From Pseudescherichia sp031987975 (GTDB lineage: Bacteria > Pseudomonadota > Gammaproteobacteria > Enterobacterales > Enterobacteriaceae), in assembly GCF_031987975.1 (NCBI RefSeq), contig NZ_DALZYX010000008.1:186001-250000 (forward strand): 64,000 nucleotides of DNA. The letters are read 5' to 3'. The position numbers and the translations under genes were made by a program. The notes below the pieces were generated by a model that saw only the letters and a list, made by a program, of their open reading frames with translations, was not told the DNA's origin and did no database searches. How positions within the stretch are numbered: the stretch's first letter is position 1; each line of letters begins with the position of its first letter. Shown piece by piece: positions 54,391 through 62,218 of this stretch.

Positions 54391-56057
54391 AGCTGGCTCA
54401 CCTGGGCAAGGAGCTGCTGCAAGGTTTGCGCCCCCGCCTGCGGATCAACCACCACCTCAATAAGCGTCGCCTGCGGCGTGCGCCAGGCTCCCGTGAGCGC
54501 CGTCTCCAGCCCTGCCCAGCTCTCTGGGCGGTGGTAGGCCAGACCGAACATCGCCGCCGCATGGTCAAAGTGAACGTTCTGCGGCATCAGGTAGAACTGC
54601 TCGCGCTCGGCCTGCGGGGTCGGTAGCAGAGAGAAGATCTGCCCGCCGTTGTTGTTCACCACGATCAGCACAAAGGGGGCAGAGACCTGGCGCAGCAGCG
54701 CCAGCGCGTTGAGATCGTAGAGAGCTGAGAGATCGCCCACCAGGGCCAGCGTCGGCCTTGCGGTGGCGCGCTGCACCCCGGCAGCGGTAGAGAGCAGACC
54801 GTCAATGCCGCTGGCCCCTCGGTTGCTGTACACCGGATAGCCCGCAGGCAGCTGTCCGAGGGCATCCACCAGACGCACGACCAGGCTATTGCCGAGGAAA
54901 AGCTGCCCCTGCTGCGGCAGAAACTCCGCCAGGCGGTGTGCCAGCTGCGCTTCGCCAAAGGTTTCACGCCGGGCAGTGGCAGCCTGCCAGGCCTGCTCCG
55001 CCAGGGGTGAGAGGGTCGTATACCACGGATGGCGTTTTTCTGCGGGGTGCAGGGCCAACCACTCGCCGATGCCGGATAGCAGCCGCCGTCCGCGATGGTG
55101 CGCCGGATCGAGACGGCCTGCAATGTTATCAACCAGCCAATACTCTTCGGGGGTACAGGTCGCCTGCCAGTGTAACAGCCGTTTTCCGGTCAGGCTGCTG
55201 CCCAGCTGAATGACAATCTGCGCCTCGGCCAGCTCGCTCACCGCGCTGGCGTTGCCCAGCCACAGATCGGCGCAGGGCAGCGGCTGCCCGGTTTGGGAGA
55301 GTACGTCACCTATCAGAGGCCATCCCAACGTTTGTGCCCACTCCGCCACCCGTTTGCCCTCGGCGGCACTCATCCGCCCGGCCACCACAACGCCGCGCTT
55401 CTGCCGCCAGAAGAACCAGTCCCGCTGTTTTTCGCTCTGGCGACGGATATCCTCCCGCAGCCAGGGTCGGCCGCTCTGCCACCAGTTGCCCAACGTGCGC
55501 TGCCACTCAAGGCCGGAGTCATCCAGCTCGCCGTAAAGCGGTTCCGCAAAGGGACAGTTGATATGCACCGCACCACCGTGCAGCGCGCCAAGCGCGTTAT
55601 CCAGCGTAGAGACCAGCCAGCGGGCCGGGATCTCCTGGGCCGGACGCGGCAGCGCGACTGTCTGTGCCGGATGAGAAGCAAACATGCCCGGCTGACGGAT
55701 CGCCTGATTCGCACCGCAGTCAATAAGCTCTGGCGGGCGATCGGCAGTCAGCAAAATCAGCTTTTCACCTGTCAATCCGGCTTCGATAAGCGCTGGATAG
55801 AGATTCGCCACCGCCGTACCAGAGGTGACAATTACCGCCACCGGCTGCTGGCTGGCCTTTGCCAGCCCGAGTGCCAGATGGCCCAATCCGCGTTCGTCAA
55901 AATGGGTGTGGTGGATAAAGGCCTTATTCTGCGCAGCCGCCAGGGTGAGCGGCGTTGAGCGGGAGCCGGGCGCGATGCAGACGTGTCTGACCCCGTGCCG
56001 CGCCAGCGTTTCGAGGATAACCTCCGCCCAGCGCCGGTTGAATGAGCTTGCTGACAT
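54387..56057 (-). CDS. menD: MenD, SEPHCHC synthase
   Basis: A 556-residue ThDP-dependent enzyme, identical in length to E. coli MenD, that joins 2-oxoglutarate to isochorismate. The N-terminal ThDP glutamate region is HHTHFDERGLGHLALGLAK and the ThDP/Mg motif is GDLSALYDLNALALL with VVNNNGG. The start MSASSFNRRW was chosen by homology; an ATG 18 bases upstream is less likely. In E. coli menF (isochorismate synthase) lies directly upstream in the operon; here it is missing and menD is preceded by elaB. Confidence 0.96.
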   Translation of the reverse strand: MSASSFNRRWAEVILETLARHGVRHVCIAPGSRSTPLTLAAAQNKAFIHHTHFDERGLGHLALGLAKASQQPVAVIVTSGTAVANLYPALIEAGLTGEKLILLTADRPPELIDCGANQAIRQPGMFASHPAQTVALPRPAQEIPARWLVSTLDNALGALHGGAVHINCPFAEPLYGELDDSGLEWQRTLGNWWQSGRPWLREDIRRQSEKQRDWFFWRQKRGVVVAGRMSAAEGKRVAEWAQTLGWPLIGDVLSQTGQPLPCADLWLGNASAVSELAEAQIVIQLGSSLTGKRLLHWQATCTPEEYWLVDNIAGRLDPAHHRGRRLLSGIGEWLALHPAEKRHPWYTTLSPLAEQAWQAATARRETFGEAQLAHRLAEFLPQQGQLFLGNSLVVRLVDALGQLPAGYPVYSNRGASGIDGLLSTAAGVQRATARPTLALVGDLSALYDLNALALLRQVSAPFVLIVVNNNGGQIFSLLPTPQAEREQFYLMPQNVHFDHAAAMFGLAYHRPESWAGLETALTGAWRTPQATLIEVVVDPQAGAQTLQQLLAQVSQL

Positions 56058-56147
56058 GAGTTTGTCCGGTATCAAGAATACGGACCAGTATACGGAAACG
56101 TAGAGGCGGGATTTTTGATGTAAATCGGTAAGGCGTGAGGAAGCGAG
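56058..56147 (-). promoter_or_regulatory. Presumed menD operon promoter region
   Basis: Only about 90 bases separate the menD start from the elaB terminator. Because elaB has a strong terminator, menDHBCE must start here. TATACT on the minus strand (revcomp of about 56090-56095) is a possible -10; the -35 is unclear. Confidence 0.4.
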
Positions 56148-56184
56148 AAAAAACAGCGGGCGCTGCCCTTAAGACAGCGCCCGC
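56148..56184 (-). terminator. Terminator after elaB
   Basis: A perfect 10-bp stem (GCGGGCGCTG / CAGCGCCCGC), followed on the minus strand by a T-rich run. It separates elaB from menD. Confidence 0.93.
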
Positions 56185-56207
56185 GTCGGGAAGCGCGTTA
56201 CGCAGTA

Positions 56208-56510
56208 TTAGCGACGCAGCAGCAGACCTAAAACCAGACCCGCCGCGGCACCAATACCAACGCCCTGCCACGGTTTTTCATGCACGTAATCATCTGCACG
56301 GTACGCCGCCTGCTTAGCACGCACGTAATAGGTGTCAGATGCCTGGCTAACGCGGGTTTTCACATCGTGCAGGGCCTGCTCGGCGCGTGCTTTCAGCTCG
56401 ACATATTTCTGGTCGGCCGGATCGCCGGAGGAGCGTAGCACTTCTTCCAGCGTGTCGCTTAGCAGGGTCAGGTCGTCATCGATACGGGTACTCGTAAATT
56501 GGTTAGACAT
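56208..56510 (-). CDS. elaB: ElaB, tail-anchored inner-membrane protein (DUF883)
   Basis: A 100-residue protein with a charged, helical cytoplasmic part and one C-terminal membrane helix (GVGIGAAAGLVLGLLL) ending in RR. It is of the ElaB/YqjD/YgaM family, whose members bind ribosomes at the membrane in stationary phase; E. coli ElaB also protects against oxidative stress. Length is close to E. coli (101). It has its own terminator, and in E. coli is RpoS-dependent. Confidence 0.95.
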   Translation of the reverse strand: MSNQFTSTRIDDDLTLLSDTLEEVLRSSGDPADQKYVELKARAEQALHDVKTRVSQASDTYYVRAKQAAYRADDYVHEKPWQGVGIGAAAGLVLGLLLRR

Positions 56511-56563
56511 TAGGTTTCTCCATGTTTTGCACCTGTCAGCTAACTATAGACAATGACTTGCGG

Positions 56564-57037
56564 TTACGCCTGGTCAACTTTAGGTGTCATTTCACGCGCC
56601 ATACCAATATGTGGGATGCCATCTTCATCATAGACGTCGGTCACTGGAACAAAGCCAAAGTGGCGATAGAAGTTCTGTAGATGTGCCTGCGCGCCCAGAT
56701 ATATCGGGCTTTGCGGCCAGTTTTGGTTACAGCGGGCAACCGCCCTCTCCATCAGTTGGTAACCGAGTTTTTCTCCCCGCACCGCAGCGCTAACGATGAC
56801 GCGGCCAATGGTCACTGGAGCAAAATCATCCTCGCTTTTCAGAATCCTCGCATACGCCACCAGCTGATTATCCTGCCAGCCCAGCAGGTGACGGTTTTCA
56901 CCAACCAGATCGTCGCCATCCACGTCGAGATAGACGCAGTTCTGCTCAACGACGAAAACTTCACAGCGCAGCTTCAGCAGGGCGTAGAGTTCAGGGACGG
57001 TTAGTTCAGAATGATGCAGGTCTTGCCAGCGGATCAT
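56564..57037 (-). CDS. elaA: ElaA, GNAT-family N-acetyltransferase
   Basis: A 157-residue GNAT protein (153 in E. coli). The acetyl-CoA-binding block is visible as GRVIVSAAVRGEKLGYQLM, and the ElaA-type start is WQDLHHSELTVPELYALLKLR. The substrate is unknown. It is divergent from rbn and upstream of elaB on the same strand. Confidence 0.94.
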   Translation of the reverse strand: MIRWQDLHHSELTVPELYALLKLRCEVFVVEQNCVYLDVDGDDLVGENRHLLGWQDNQLVAYARILKSEDDFAPVTIGRVIVSAAVRGEKLGYQLMERAVARCNQNWPQSPIYLGAQAHLQNFYRHFGFVPVTDVYDEDGIPHIGMAREMTPKVDQA

Positions 57038-57097
57038 GGTGCGCTCCTTTTTATGCGTAGCTCGCTATAATAAGGCTTTTACCGACCCAGAGCGCAT

Positions 57098-58015
57098 ATG
57101 GAACTGATATTTTTAGGCACTTCGGCAGGCGTCCCCTCGCGCACGCGAAACGTCAGCGCGACGCTGCTCAATCTCCGTCACCCGACCCAGCCCGCGCTGT
57201 GGCTGATTGACTGTGGAGAAGGTACCCAGCAGCAGATGCAGCGTACTGCCTGGCATCCCGGCAAACTGGATCGCATATTCATTACCCATCTCCACGGAGA
57301 TCACATCTTTGGCCTGCCGGGCCTGCTTTGCAGCCGCTCAATGGCGGGAAACGTCCATCCGCTGACTATCTATGGTCCTAAAGGGTTGCGGGAGTTTATC
57401 GATACAGCGCTGCGCCTGAGCGGCTCCTGGACCGACTATCCGTTAACGGTAGTGGAGATAGAAGCGGGTTCGGTGGTGGATGATGGCCTGCGCCGCGTCA
57501 CCGCCGTTGCCCTTAACCATCCCGTAGAGTGTTACGGCTATCGCATCGAAGAGCACGACAAACCCGGCGCGCTCGATGCCGCCGCGTTGATGGCACAGGG
57601 CGTTAAGCCCGGCCCGCTGTTTCAGCGTTTGAAAGCCGGCGAGAGCGTTACGCTGGAAGATGGCCGACGCATTAACGGCAAAGATTTTCTTGCCCCCGCC
57701 GTGCCGGGAAAAAAGCTGGCGATGTTTGGCGACACCGCTCCCTGCTCCGGCGCGCTGACGCTGGCCCGGGGCGTAGACGTGATGGTGCATGAAACGACGC
57801 TGGAAGCGGAAATGGAGGCGAAGGCCAATAGCCGGGGCCACAGCTCGACGCGTCAGGCGGCACAGCTGGCGCAGGAGGCAGGCGTAGGCAGGCTGATTAT
57901 GACGCACATCAGCTCACGCTACGATGTCGAGGGCTGCCAGAGACTGCTGGCGGAGTGTCAGGTCATCTTCCCTGAGACGCTGCTGGCCGAGGATTTTGCG
58001 GTGGTAGCAATTTGA
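57098..58015 (+). CDS. rbn: Ribonuclease BN (RNase Z, ElaC)
   Basis: A 305-residue metallo-beta-lactamase-fold tRNA 3'-processing nuclease. The zinc motif HLHGDH (His64, His66, Asp68, His69) is intact, with later ligands in GDTAPCSGAL and MTHISSRYD. The long exosite arm typical of RNase Z is seen (about 150-200). Length equals E. coli. Divergent from elaA; cheV follows after a class-3 flagellar-type promoter. Confidence 0.96.
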   Translation: MELIFLGTSAGVPSRTRNVSATLLNLRHPTQPALWLIDCGEGTQQQMQRTAWHPGKLDRIFITHLHGDHIFGLPGLLCSRSMAGNVHPLTIYGPKGLREFIDTALRLSGSWTDYPLTVVEIEAGSVVDDGLRRVTAVALNHPVECYGYRIEEHDKPGALDAAALMAQGVKPGPLFQRLKAGESVTLEDGRRINGKDFLAPAVPGKKLAMFGDTAPCSGALTLARGVDVMVHETTLEAEMEAKANSRGHSSTRQAAQLAQEAGVGRLIMTHISSRYDVEGCQRLLAECQVIFPETLLAEDFAVVAI

Positions 58016-58028
58016 TGTAAAACGCGCC

Positions 58029-58055
58029 TCCACTTTTTCCCCAGCGTGCCGATAA
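58029..58055 (+). promoter_or_regulatory. Predicted sigma-28 (FliA) promoter of cheV
   Basis: A perfect GCCGATAA -10 element (58048-58055) is preceded, after the expected 11-base spacer, by TCCACTTT (58029-58036), which matches five of eight bases of the TAAAGTTT -35 consensus. It lies 35 bases before the cheV ATG. Confidence 0.75.
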
Positions 58056-58090
58056 CTGTCTAAACGCAGGTACTTCACTCTGAGGGCATA

Positions 58091-59095
58091 ATGGATAGTT
58101 TCCAGAAAGATATTGACGACAGGGCCAATCTCACCCTGTCCAACCGCTTTGAGCTGTTACTGTTTCGCCTTGGCACGTCACAACATGAACAGAAATCAGA
58201 ACTCTACGGCATCAACGTATTTAAGCTGCGTGAAATTGTCCCCATGCCTGTGTTTACCCGCCCTGCCGGGATGAAATCGCCCCTGCTGGGAATGGTCAAT
58301 ATTCGCGATCAGGTGATCCCAGTTATTGACCTCCCTGCCGTGGCTGGCTGCAAACCCACCACCGGCCTGAACATTCTGCTGATTACCGAGTACGCCCGCA
58401 GCGTGCAGGCGTTTGCCGTCGAGTCGGTTGAGAACATCACCCGTCTGGACTGGAAGCAGGTACATACGGCGGAAAAAGCGATTAACGGCCGCTACATTAC
58501 CAGTATCGCCTGCCTCGACGAGGAAAAAGACACCAACAACCTGGCGCTGGTGCTGGACGTTGAGCAGATCCTCTATGATATTGTGCCGTCCGATCATGAC
58601 GTGCACGCCAACAATGCCGCAGTGCAGAAATTCAATATCAAACCGGGCGCGGTAGCGATCGTCGCCGAGGACTCAAAGGTAGCACGCGCGATGCTGGAGA
58701 AGGGACTGGAGACGATGCAGATCCCGAACCAGATGCACATAACCGGCAAAGACGCATGGGAGAAGATCCAGCTGCTTGCCCAGCAGGCGGAAGCAGAAGG
58801 CGTACCGGTGAGCGATAAGATTGCCATGGTGCTGACCGACCTCGAGATGCCAGAGATGGACGGCTTTACCTTGACGCGCAAAATCAAGACCGACCCGCGC
58901 CTGAAGCACATTCCGGTGGTGATCCACTCCTCGCTCTCCGGCAGCGCCAATGAGGACCACGTCCGTAAGGTACAGGCCGACGGCTACGTCGCCAAGTTTG
59001 AAGTGACCGAGCTGTCGGCGGTGCTGAAAGAGGTACTGGATCGTGCGGCAAGCAAGGCCAACGGTCCGCTGATCAGCCACAAGCAGGCGGTATAG
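58091..59095 (+). CDS. cheV: CheV, CheW-receiver hybrid chemotaxis coupling protein
   Basis: A 334-residue protein with a CheW-like domain (about 15-165; FKLREIVPMP and LGMVNIRDQVIPVIDL) and a C-terminal receiver domain (about 185-320) whose phospho-acceptor is Asp250 in MVLTDLEMPEMDG, with acidic pocket Glu193/Asp194. CheV couples chemoreceptors to CheA and tunes adaptation. E. coli K-12 lacks it; Salmonella has it at the same place between rbn and nuoN. The FliA-type promoter implies co-regulation with flagella, so the organism is probably motile. Confidence 0.96.
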   Translation: MDSFQKDIDDRANLTLSNRFELLLFRLGTSQHEQKSELYGINVFKLREIVPMPVFTRPAGMKSPLLGMVNIRDQVIPVIDLPAVAGCKPTTGLNILLITEYARSVQAFAVESVENITRLDWKQVHTAEKAINGRYITSIACLDEEKDTNNLALVLDVEQILYDIVPSDHDVHANNAAVQKFNIKPGAVAIVAEDSKVARAMLEKGLETMQIPNQMHITGKDAWEKIQLLAQQAEAEGVPVSDKIAMVLTDLEMPEMDGFTLTRKIKTDPRLKHIPVVIHSSLSGSANEDHVRKVQADGYVAKFEVTELSAVLKEVLDRAASKANGPLISHKQAV

Positions 59096-59111
59096 CCTAC
59101 CGAAGGACATA

Positions 59112-59139
59112 AAAAAACGCCGACAAGTCGGCGTTTTTT
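59112..59139. terminator. Bidirectional terminator between cheV and nuoN
   Basis: A perfect 13-bp inverted repeat (AAAAAACGCCGAC / GTCGGCGTTTTTT, two-base gap) serves both convergent genes. Confidence 0.93.
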
Positions 59140-59157
59140 ATTAGTATTACAGCACGG

Positions 59158-60615
59158 TTACATCAGCGGCTGGGCCATCTGTACCAGGCTGATTAGCGGC
59201 TGCGGATAGACACCCAGCAGCAGCACCAGCAGGGCAGAGATCAGCACTACGATCCCGCCCGCGCTGTAGGCCCAGTCCGACGGCGCATCGCGGTTAAGCT
59301 GCTGCGGCGCGCTGAGATAGAGGCTTACTGCCACGCGCAGGTAGTAGTAGAGACCAATGGCCGAGCCGATTACCACTGCCGCCGTCAGCCACCACAGGTG
59401 GGCATTCACACCCACCGCCAGCACGTAGAATTTACCGATAAAGCCAAGCGTCATCGGGATCCCCGCCAGGGAGAGCATCATCACCGTCATCACCGCAGAG
59501 AGGATCGGACGGTGCCAGAACAGACCGCGGTAGGAGTAGAGCGAGTCGGCATCCGGGCCACGGTACGGGCTGGACATCAGGCTCACCACGCCGAACGCGC
59601 CGAGGCTGCTGAACAGGTAGCCTGCCAGGTAGACACCCACCGTCTCCATCGACATCTCGCCGCTCTGCAGGGCAATTAGCGCCACCAGCAGGTAGCCGAG
59701 GTGAGAGATAGAGGAGTAGCCAAGCAGACGCTTGATGTTGGTCTGGCTCAGCGCCATCAGGTTACCGAAGATGATCGAGGCAAAGGCAATAACGCCCAGC
59801 ACCACGCGAACCGCTTCGCTCTCACCCACCGGTGCGTAGAGGAACAGACGCATCACCACGCCAAAGATGGCGATCTTGCTGGCGGTCGCCAGGAAGGTGG
59901 AGACCGGAGCAGGTGCGCCCTGGTAGACGTCTGGCGTCCAGAGATGGAACGGCACCAGTGACAGCTTGAAGCCAAGACCGACGATCATCAGGCCGAGACC
60001 GATAAGCAGCAGCGGCTCGTGCAGCATACCGTCACCGAGGCTCTTACCAATTGCCAGGAACGACAGGTTGCCGGAGTTGGCATACACCAGCGCCATACCG
60101 AACAGCAGGAACGACGATGCTGCGGCAGAGAGGATGGTGTACTTGATGCTCGCTTCCAGAGAGCGTTTCTGGCGGAAAGCATAGCCAATCAGGCCAAACA
60201 GTGGCAGGGAGATCAGTTCAATGCCGAGGAACAGCGCTGCCAGATGGTTAGCGTTGGCCAGCAGAATGCCACCAAGGGCGGCAATCAGCACCAGCAGATA
60301 GAACTCCTCTTTATTGTCTTTATACCCTTCCAGCCACGGGTAGGCAAAGGTACAGGTCGCAAGGCTCGCCAGCAGGACCAGACCCGTATAGAGCATGGAG
60401 AAGCCGTCAACGCGCATTAGCGGCGTCACGTCCATTGCGCCCGCCTGGCCCACCAGCCAGAGTGAAACCAGCGCGGCGTTCAGGCCGACAACGGCGATCG
60501 TGGCGTTCAGGAAGTGGTTGCGTCGCCACGCAATGGAGAGCATCACAACCACCACCGTCAATCCGACGATCAGCAGCGGTAGCAGCGCGATCAGGTGTTG
60601 TGGAGTAAGAGTCAT
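59158..60615 (-). CDS. nuoN: NuoN, NADH:quinone oxidoreductase subunit N
   Basis: A 485-residue antiporter-like membrane subunit of complex I, equal to E. coli in length. It has 14 predicted helices and the Mrp-type core with conserved charged residues in TM5, TM7 and TM8; FGLIGYAFRQKRSLEASIKY carries Lys residues of the proton path. The start MTLTPQHLIALL was chosen by homology; a longer frame extends into the nuoM end. It is the last nuo gene and is followed by the shared terminator. Confidence 0.97.
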   Translation of the reverse strand: MTLTPQHLIALLPLLIVGLTVVVVMLSIAWRRNHFLNATIAVVGLNAALVSLWLVGQAGAMDVTPLMRVDGFSMLYTGLVLLASLATCTFAYPWLEGYKDNKEEFYLLVLIAALGGILLANANHLAALFLGIELISLPLFGLIGYAFRQKRSLEASIKYTILSAAASSFLLFGMALVYANSGNLSFLAIGKSLGDGMLHEPLLLIGLGLMIVGLGFKLSLVPFHLWTPDVYQGAPAPVSTFLATASKIAIFGVVMRLFLYAPVGESEAVRVVLGVIAFASIIFGNLMALSQTNIKRLLGYSSISHLGYLLVALIALQSGEMSMETVGVYLAGYLFSSLGAFGVVSLMSSPYRGPDADSLYSYRGLFWHRPILSAVMTVMMLSLAGIPMTLGFIGKFYVLAVGVNAHLWWLTAAVVIGSAIGLYYYLRVAVSLYLSAPQQLNRDAPSDWAYSAGGIVVLISALLVLLLGVYPQPLISLVQMAQPLM

Positions 60616-60622
60616 ATGCGCT

Positions 60623-62152
60623 TTACGGCCTTGTAGTAGTAACGGAATTAACAAACCACTGCTGGATATTGCTCATCGCAGAGTGCGAGGTATCCAGAAT
60701 CGGCTGCGGATAGAAGCCAAGCAGTACCAGAAGTACCACCAGCAGCAGGATGATGAACAGCTCACGCAGCGACATCCCTGGCAGATCTTTAGCGGCAATT
60801 TCACTCTTCGCCTTACCGAAGTAGGCGCGGTGCAGCATCGCCAGCGAGTAAACCGAGGCGAAAACCAGACCAAAGGTCGAGATAACGGTAATGACCGGTA
60901 CGACGCCGTAGCTGCCGAAAAGGATCATAAACTCGCCCACGAAGTTACCGGTACCCGGCATCCCAAGGGTGGCAACGGCAAAGAACATCGACAAGGCTGG
61001 CAGCCACTTAATCTTGCTCCACAAACCGCCCATCATGCGCATATCACGGGTGTGCAGGCGCTCATAGAGCTGGCCACAGATGATGAACAGACCGGCCGCA
61101 GAAAGACCGTGAGCAATCATCTGGATCACCGCGCCCTGGTAGGCCAGCTGGTTGCCGGTATAGATGGCGATCAGCACGAAGCCCATATGGGAGACGGAGG
61201 TGTAGGCAATCAGACGTTTGATATCGGTCTGGGCAAAGGCCATCCACGCGCCGTAGAAGATACCGATCACACCCAGCCACATGGCGATAGGCGCAAACTC
61301 GGCAGAGGCGTTGGGGAACAGCGGCAGCGCAAAGCGCAGCAGACCGTAGGCGGCGGTTTTCAGCAAAATCCCTGCGAGGTCAACGGAACCCGCGGTCGGT
61401 GCCTGAGAGTGTGCGTCCGGCAGCCAGCCGTGCAGCGGTACCACCGGCATTTTCACCGCAAAGGCGAGGAAGAAGCCCAGCATCAGCAGGTATTCCACGC
61501 CGTGGGACATCGGGGTGTTCAGCAGCAGCTCGTAGTTGAAGGTCCAGACGCCAGTGGCGCTGTAGTGGACAAACACCAGCCCGAGGATTGCAATCAGCAT
61601 CACCAGCCCGCTCGCCTGGGTATAGATGAAGAATTTGGTGGCCGCCGTGATACGCGTTTTACCGTCGGAGGCCTTGTGGCCCCAGAGCGCGATCAGGAAG
61701 TACATCGGCACCAGCATCATCTCCCAGAAGAAGAAGAACAGGAACATGTCGATGGCAAGGAACACGCCGATCACGCCGCCCAGGATCCACATCAGGTTGA
61801 GGTGGAAGAAGCCCTGGTACTTTTCGATCTCACGCCATGAGCAGAGAACCGCCAGCACGCCAAGGAAGCCGGTCAGCACCACCATCAACAGCGACAGGCC
61901 GTCCAGCGCCAGGTGAATAGTGATGCCGAAGCGTGGGATCCACGGCAGCACAAACTCCGATTGCCACTGCGGCAGGCCCGAAGCCTGGGTAAGCGAATAG
62001 CCGCCCTGCATCCAAAGCTGCAGAGAGAGCGCCAGCGTCAGCCCCATTGTTACCAGCGCGATCCAGCGCGGCACTTTCACGCCGAAGCGTTCAGTCAGCC
62101 AGCACAGGAAGCCGCCGATAAAGGGAATCAGTATTAGCCAGGGTAATAACAT
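60623..62152 (-). CDS. nuoM: NuoM, NADH:quinone oxidoreductase subunit M
   Basis: A 509-residue antiporter-like proton-pumping subunit (same length as E. coli). The conserved Glu on TM5 is in FFWEMMLVPMYFLI, and the Lys of TM7-8 region in FAVKMPVVPLHGWLPDAH. It lies seven bases before nuoN and is separated from nuoL by a REP-like palindrome. Confidence 0.97.
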   Translation of the reverse strand: MLLPWLILIPFIGGFLCWLTERFGVKVPRWIALVTMGLTLALSLQLWMQGGYSLTQASGLPQWQSEFVLPWIPRFGITIHLALDGLSLLMVVLTGFLGVLAVLCSWREIEKYQGFFHLNLMWILGGVIGVFLAIDMFLFFFFWEMMLVPMYFLIALWGHKASDGKTRITAATKFFIYTQASGLVMLIAILGLVFVHYSATGVWTFNYELLLNTPMSHGVEYLLMLGFFLAFAVKMPVVPLHGWLPDAHSQAPTAGSVDLAGILLKTAAYGLLRFALPLFPNASAEFAPIAMWLGVIGIFYGAWMAFAQTDIKRLIAYTSVSHMGFVLIAIYTGNQLAYQGAVIQMIAHGLSAAGLFIICGQLYERLHTRDMRMMGGLWSKIKWLPALSMFFAVATLGMPGTGNFVGEFMILFGSYGVVPVITVISTFGLVFASVYSLAMLHRAYFGKAKSEIAAKDLPGMSLRELFIILLLVVLLVLLGFYPQPILDTSHSAMSNIQQWFVNSVTTTRP

Positions 62153-62184
62153 GGCGATATTTGTTCCTTGTTAAAGTCTAAATT

Positions 62185-62211
62185 GCCCGGTGGCGCTAGC
62201 GCTTACCGGGC
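62185..62211. repeat. REP-like palindrome between nuoM and nuoL
   Basis: GCCCGGTGGCGCTAGCGC-type arms (GCCCGGTGGCGCTA / TAGCGCTTACCGGGC) fold into a hairpin within the operon, about 8 bases after the nuoL stop. Its ends match the nrdA-nrdB and rcsB-rcsC repeats. Confidence 0.75.
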
Positions 62212-62218
62212 TTACCGA

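Noticed and set aside
60395..61840. A 481-codon open frame antisense to nuoM
   Set aside because: Its His/Gln/Arg-rich product mirrors the codons of a hydrophobic membrane protein on the other strand; it is a composition artefact.
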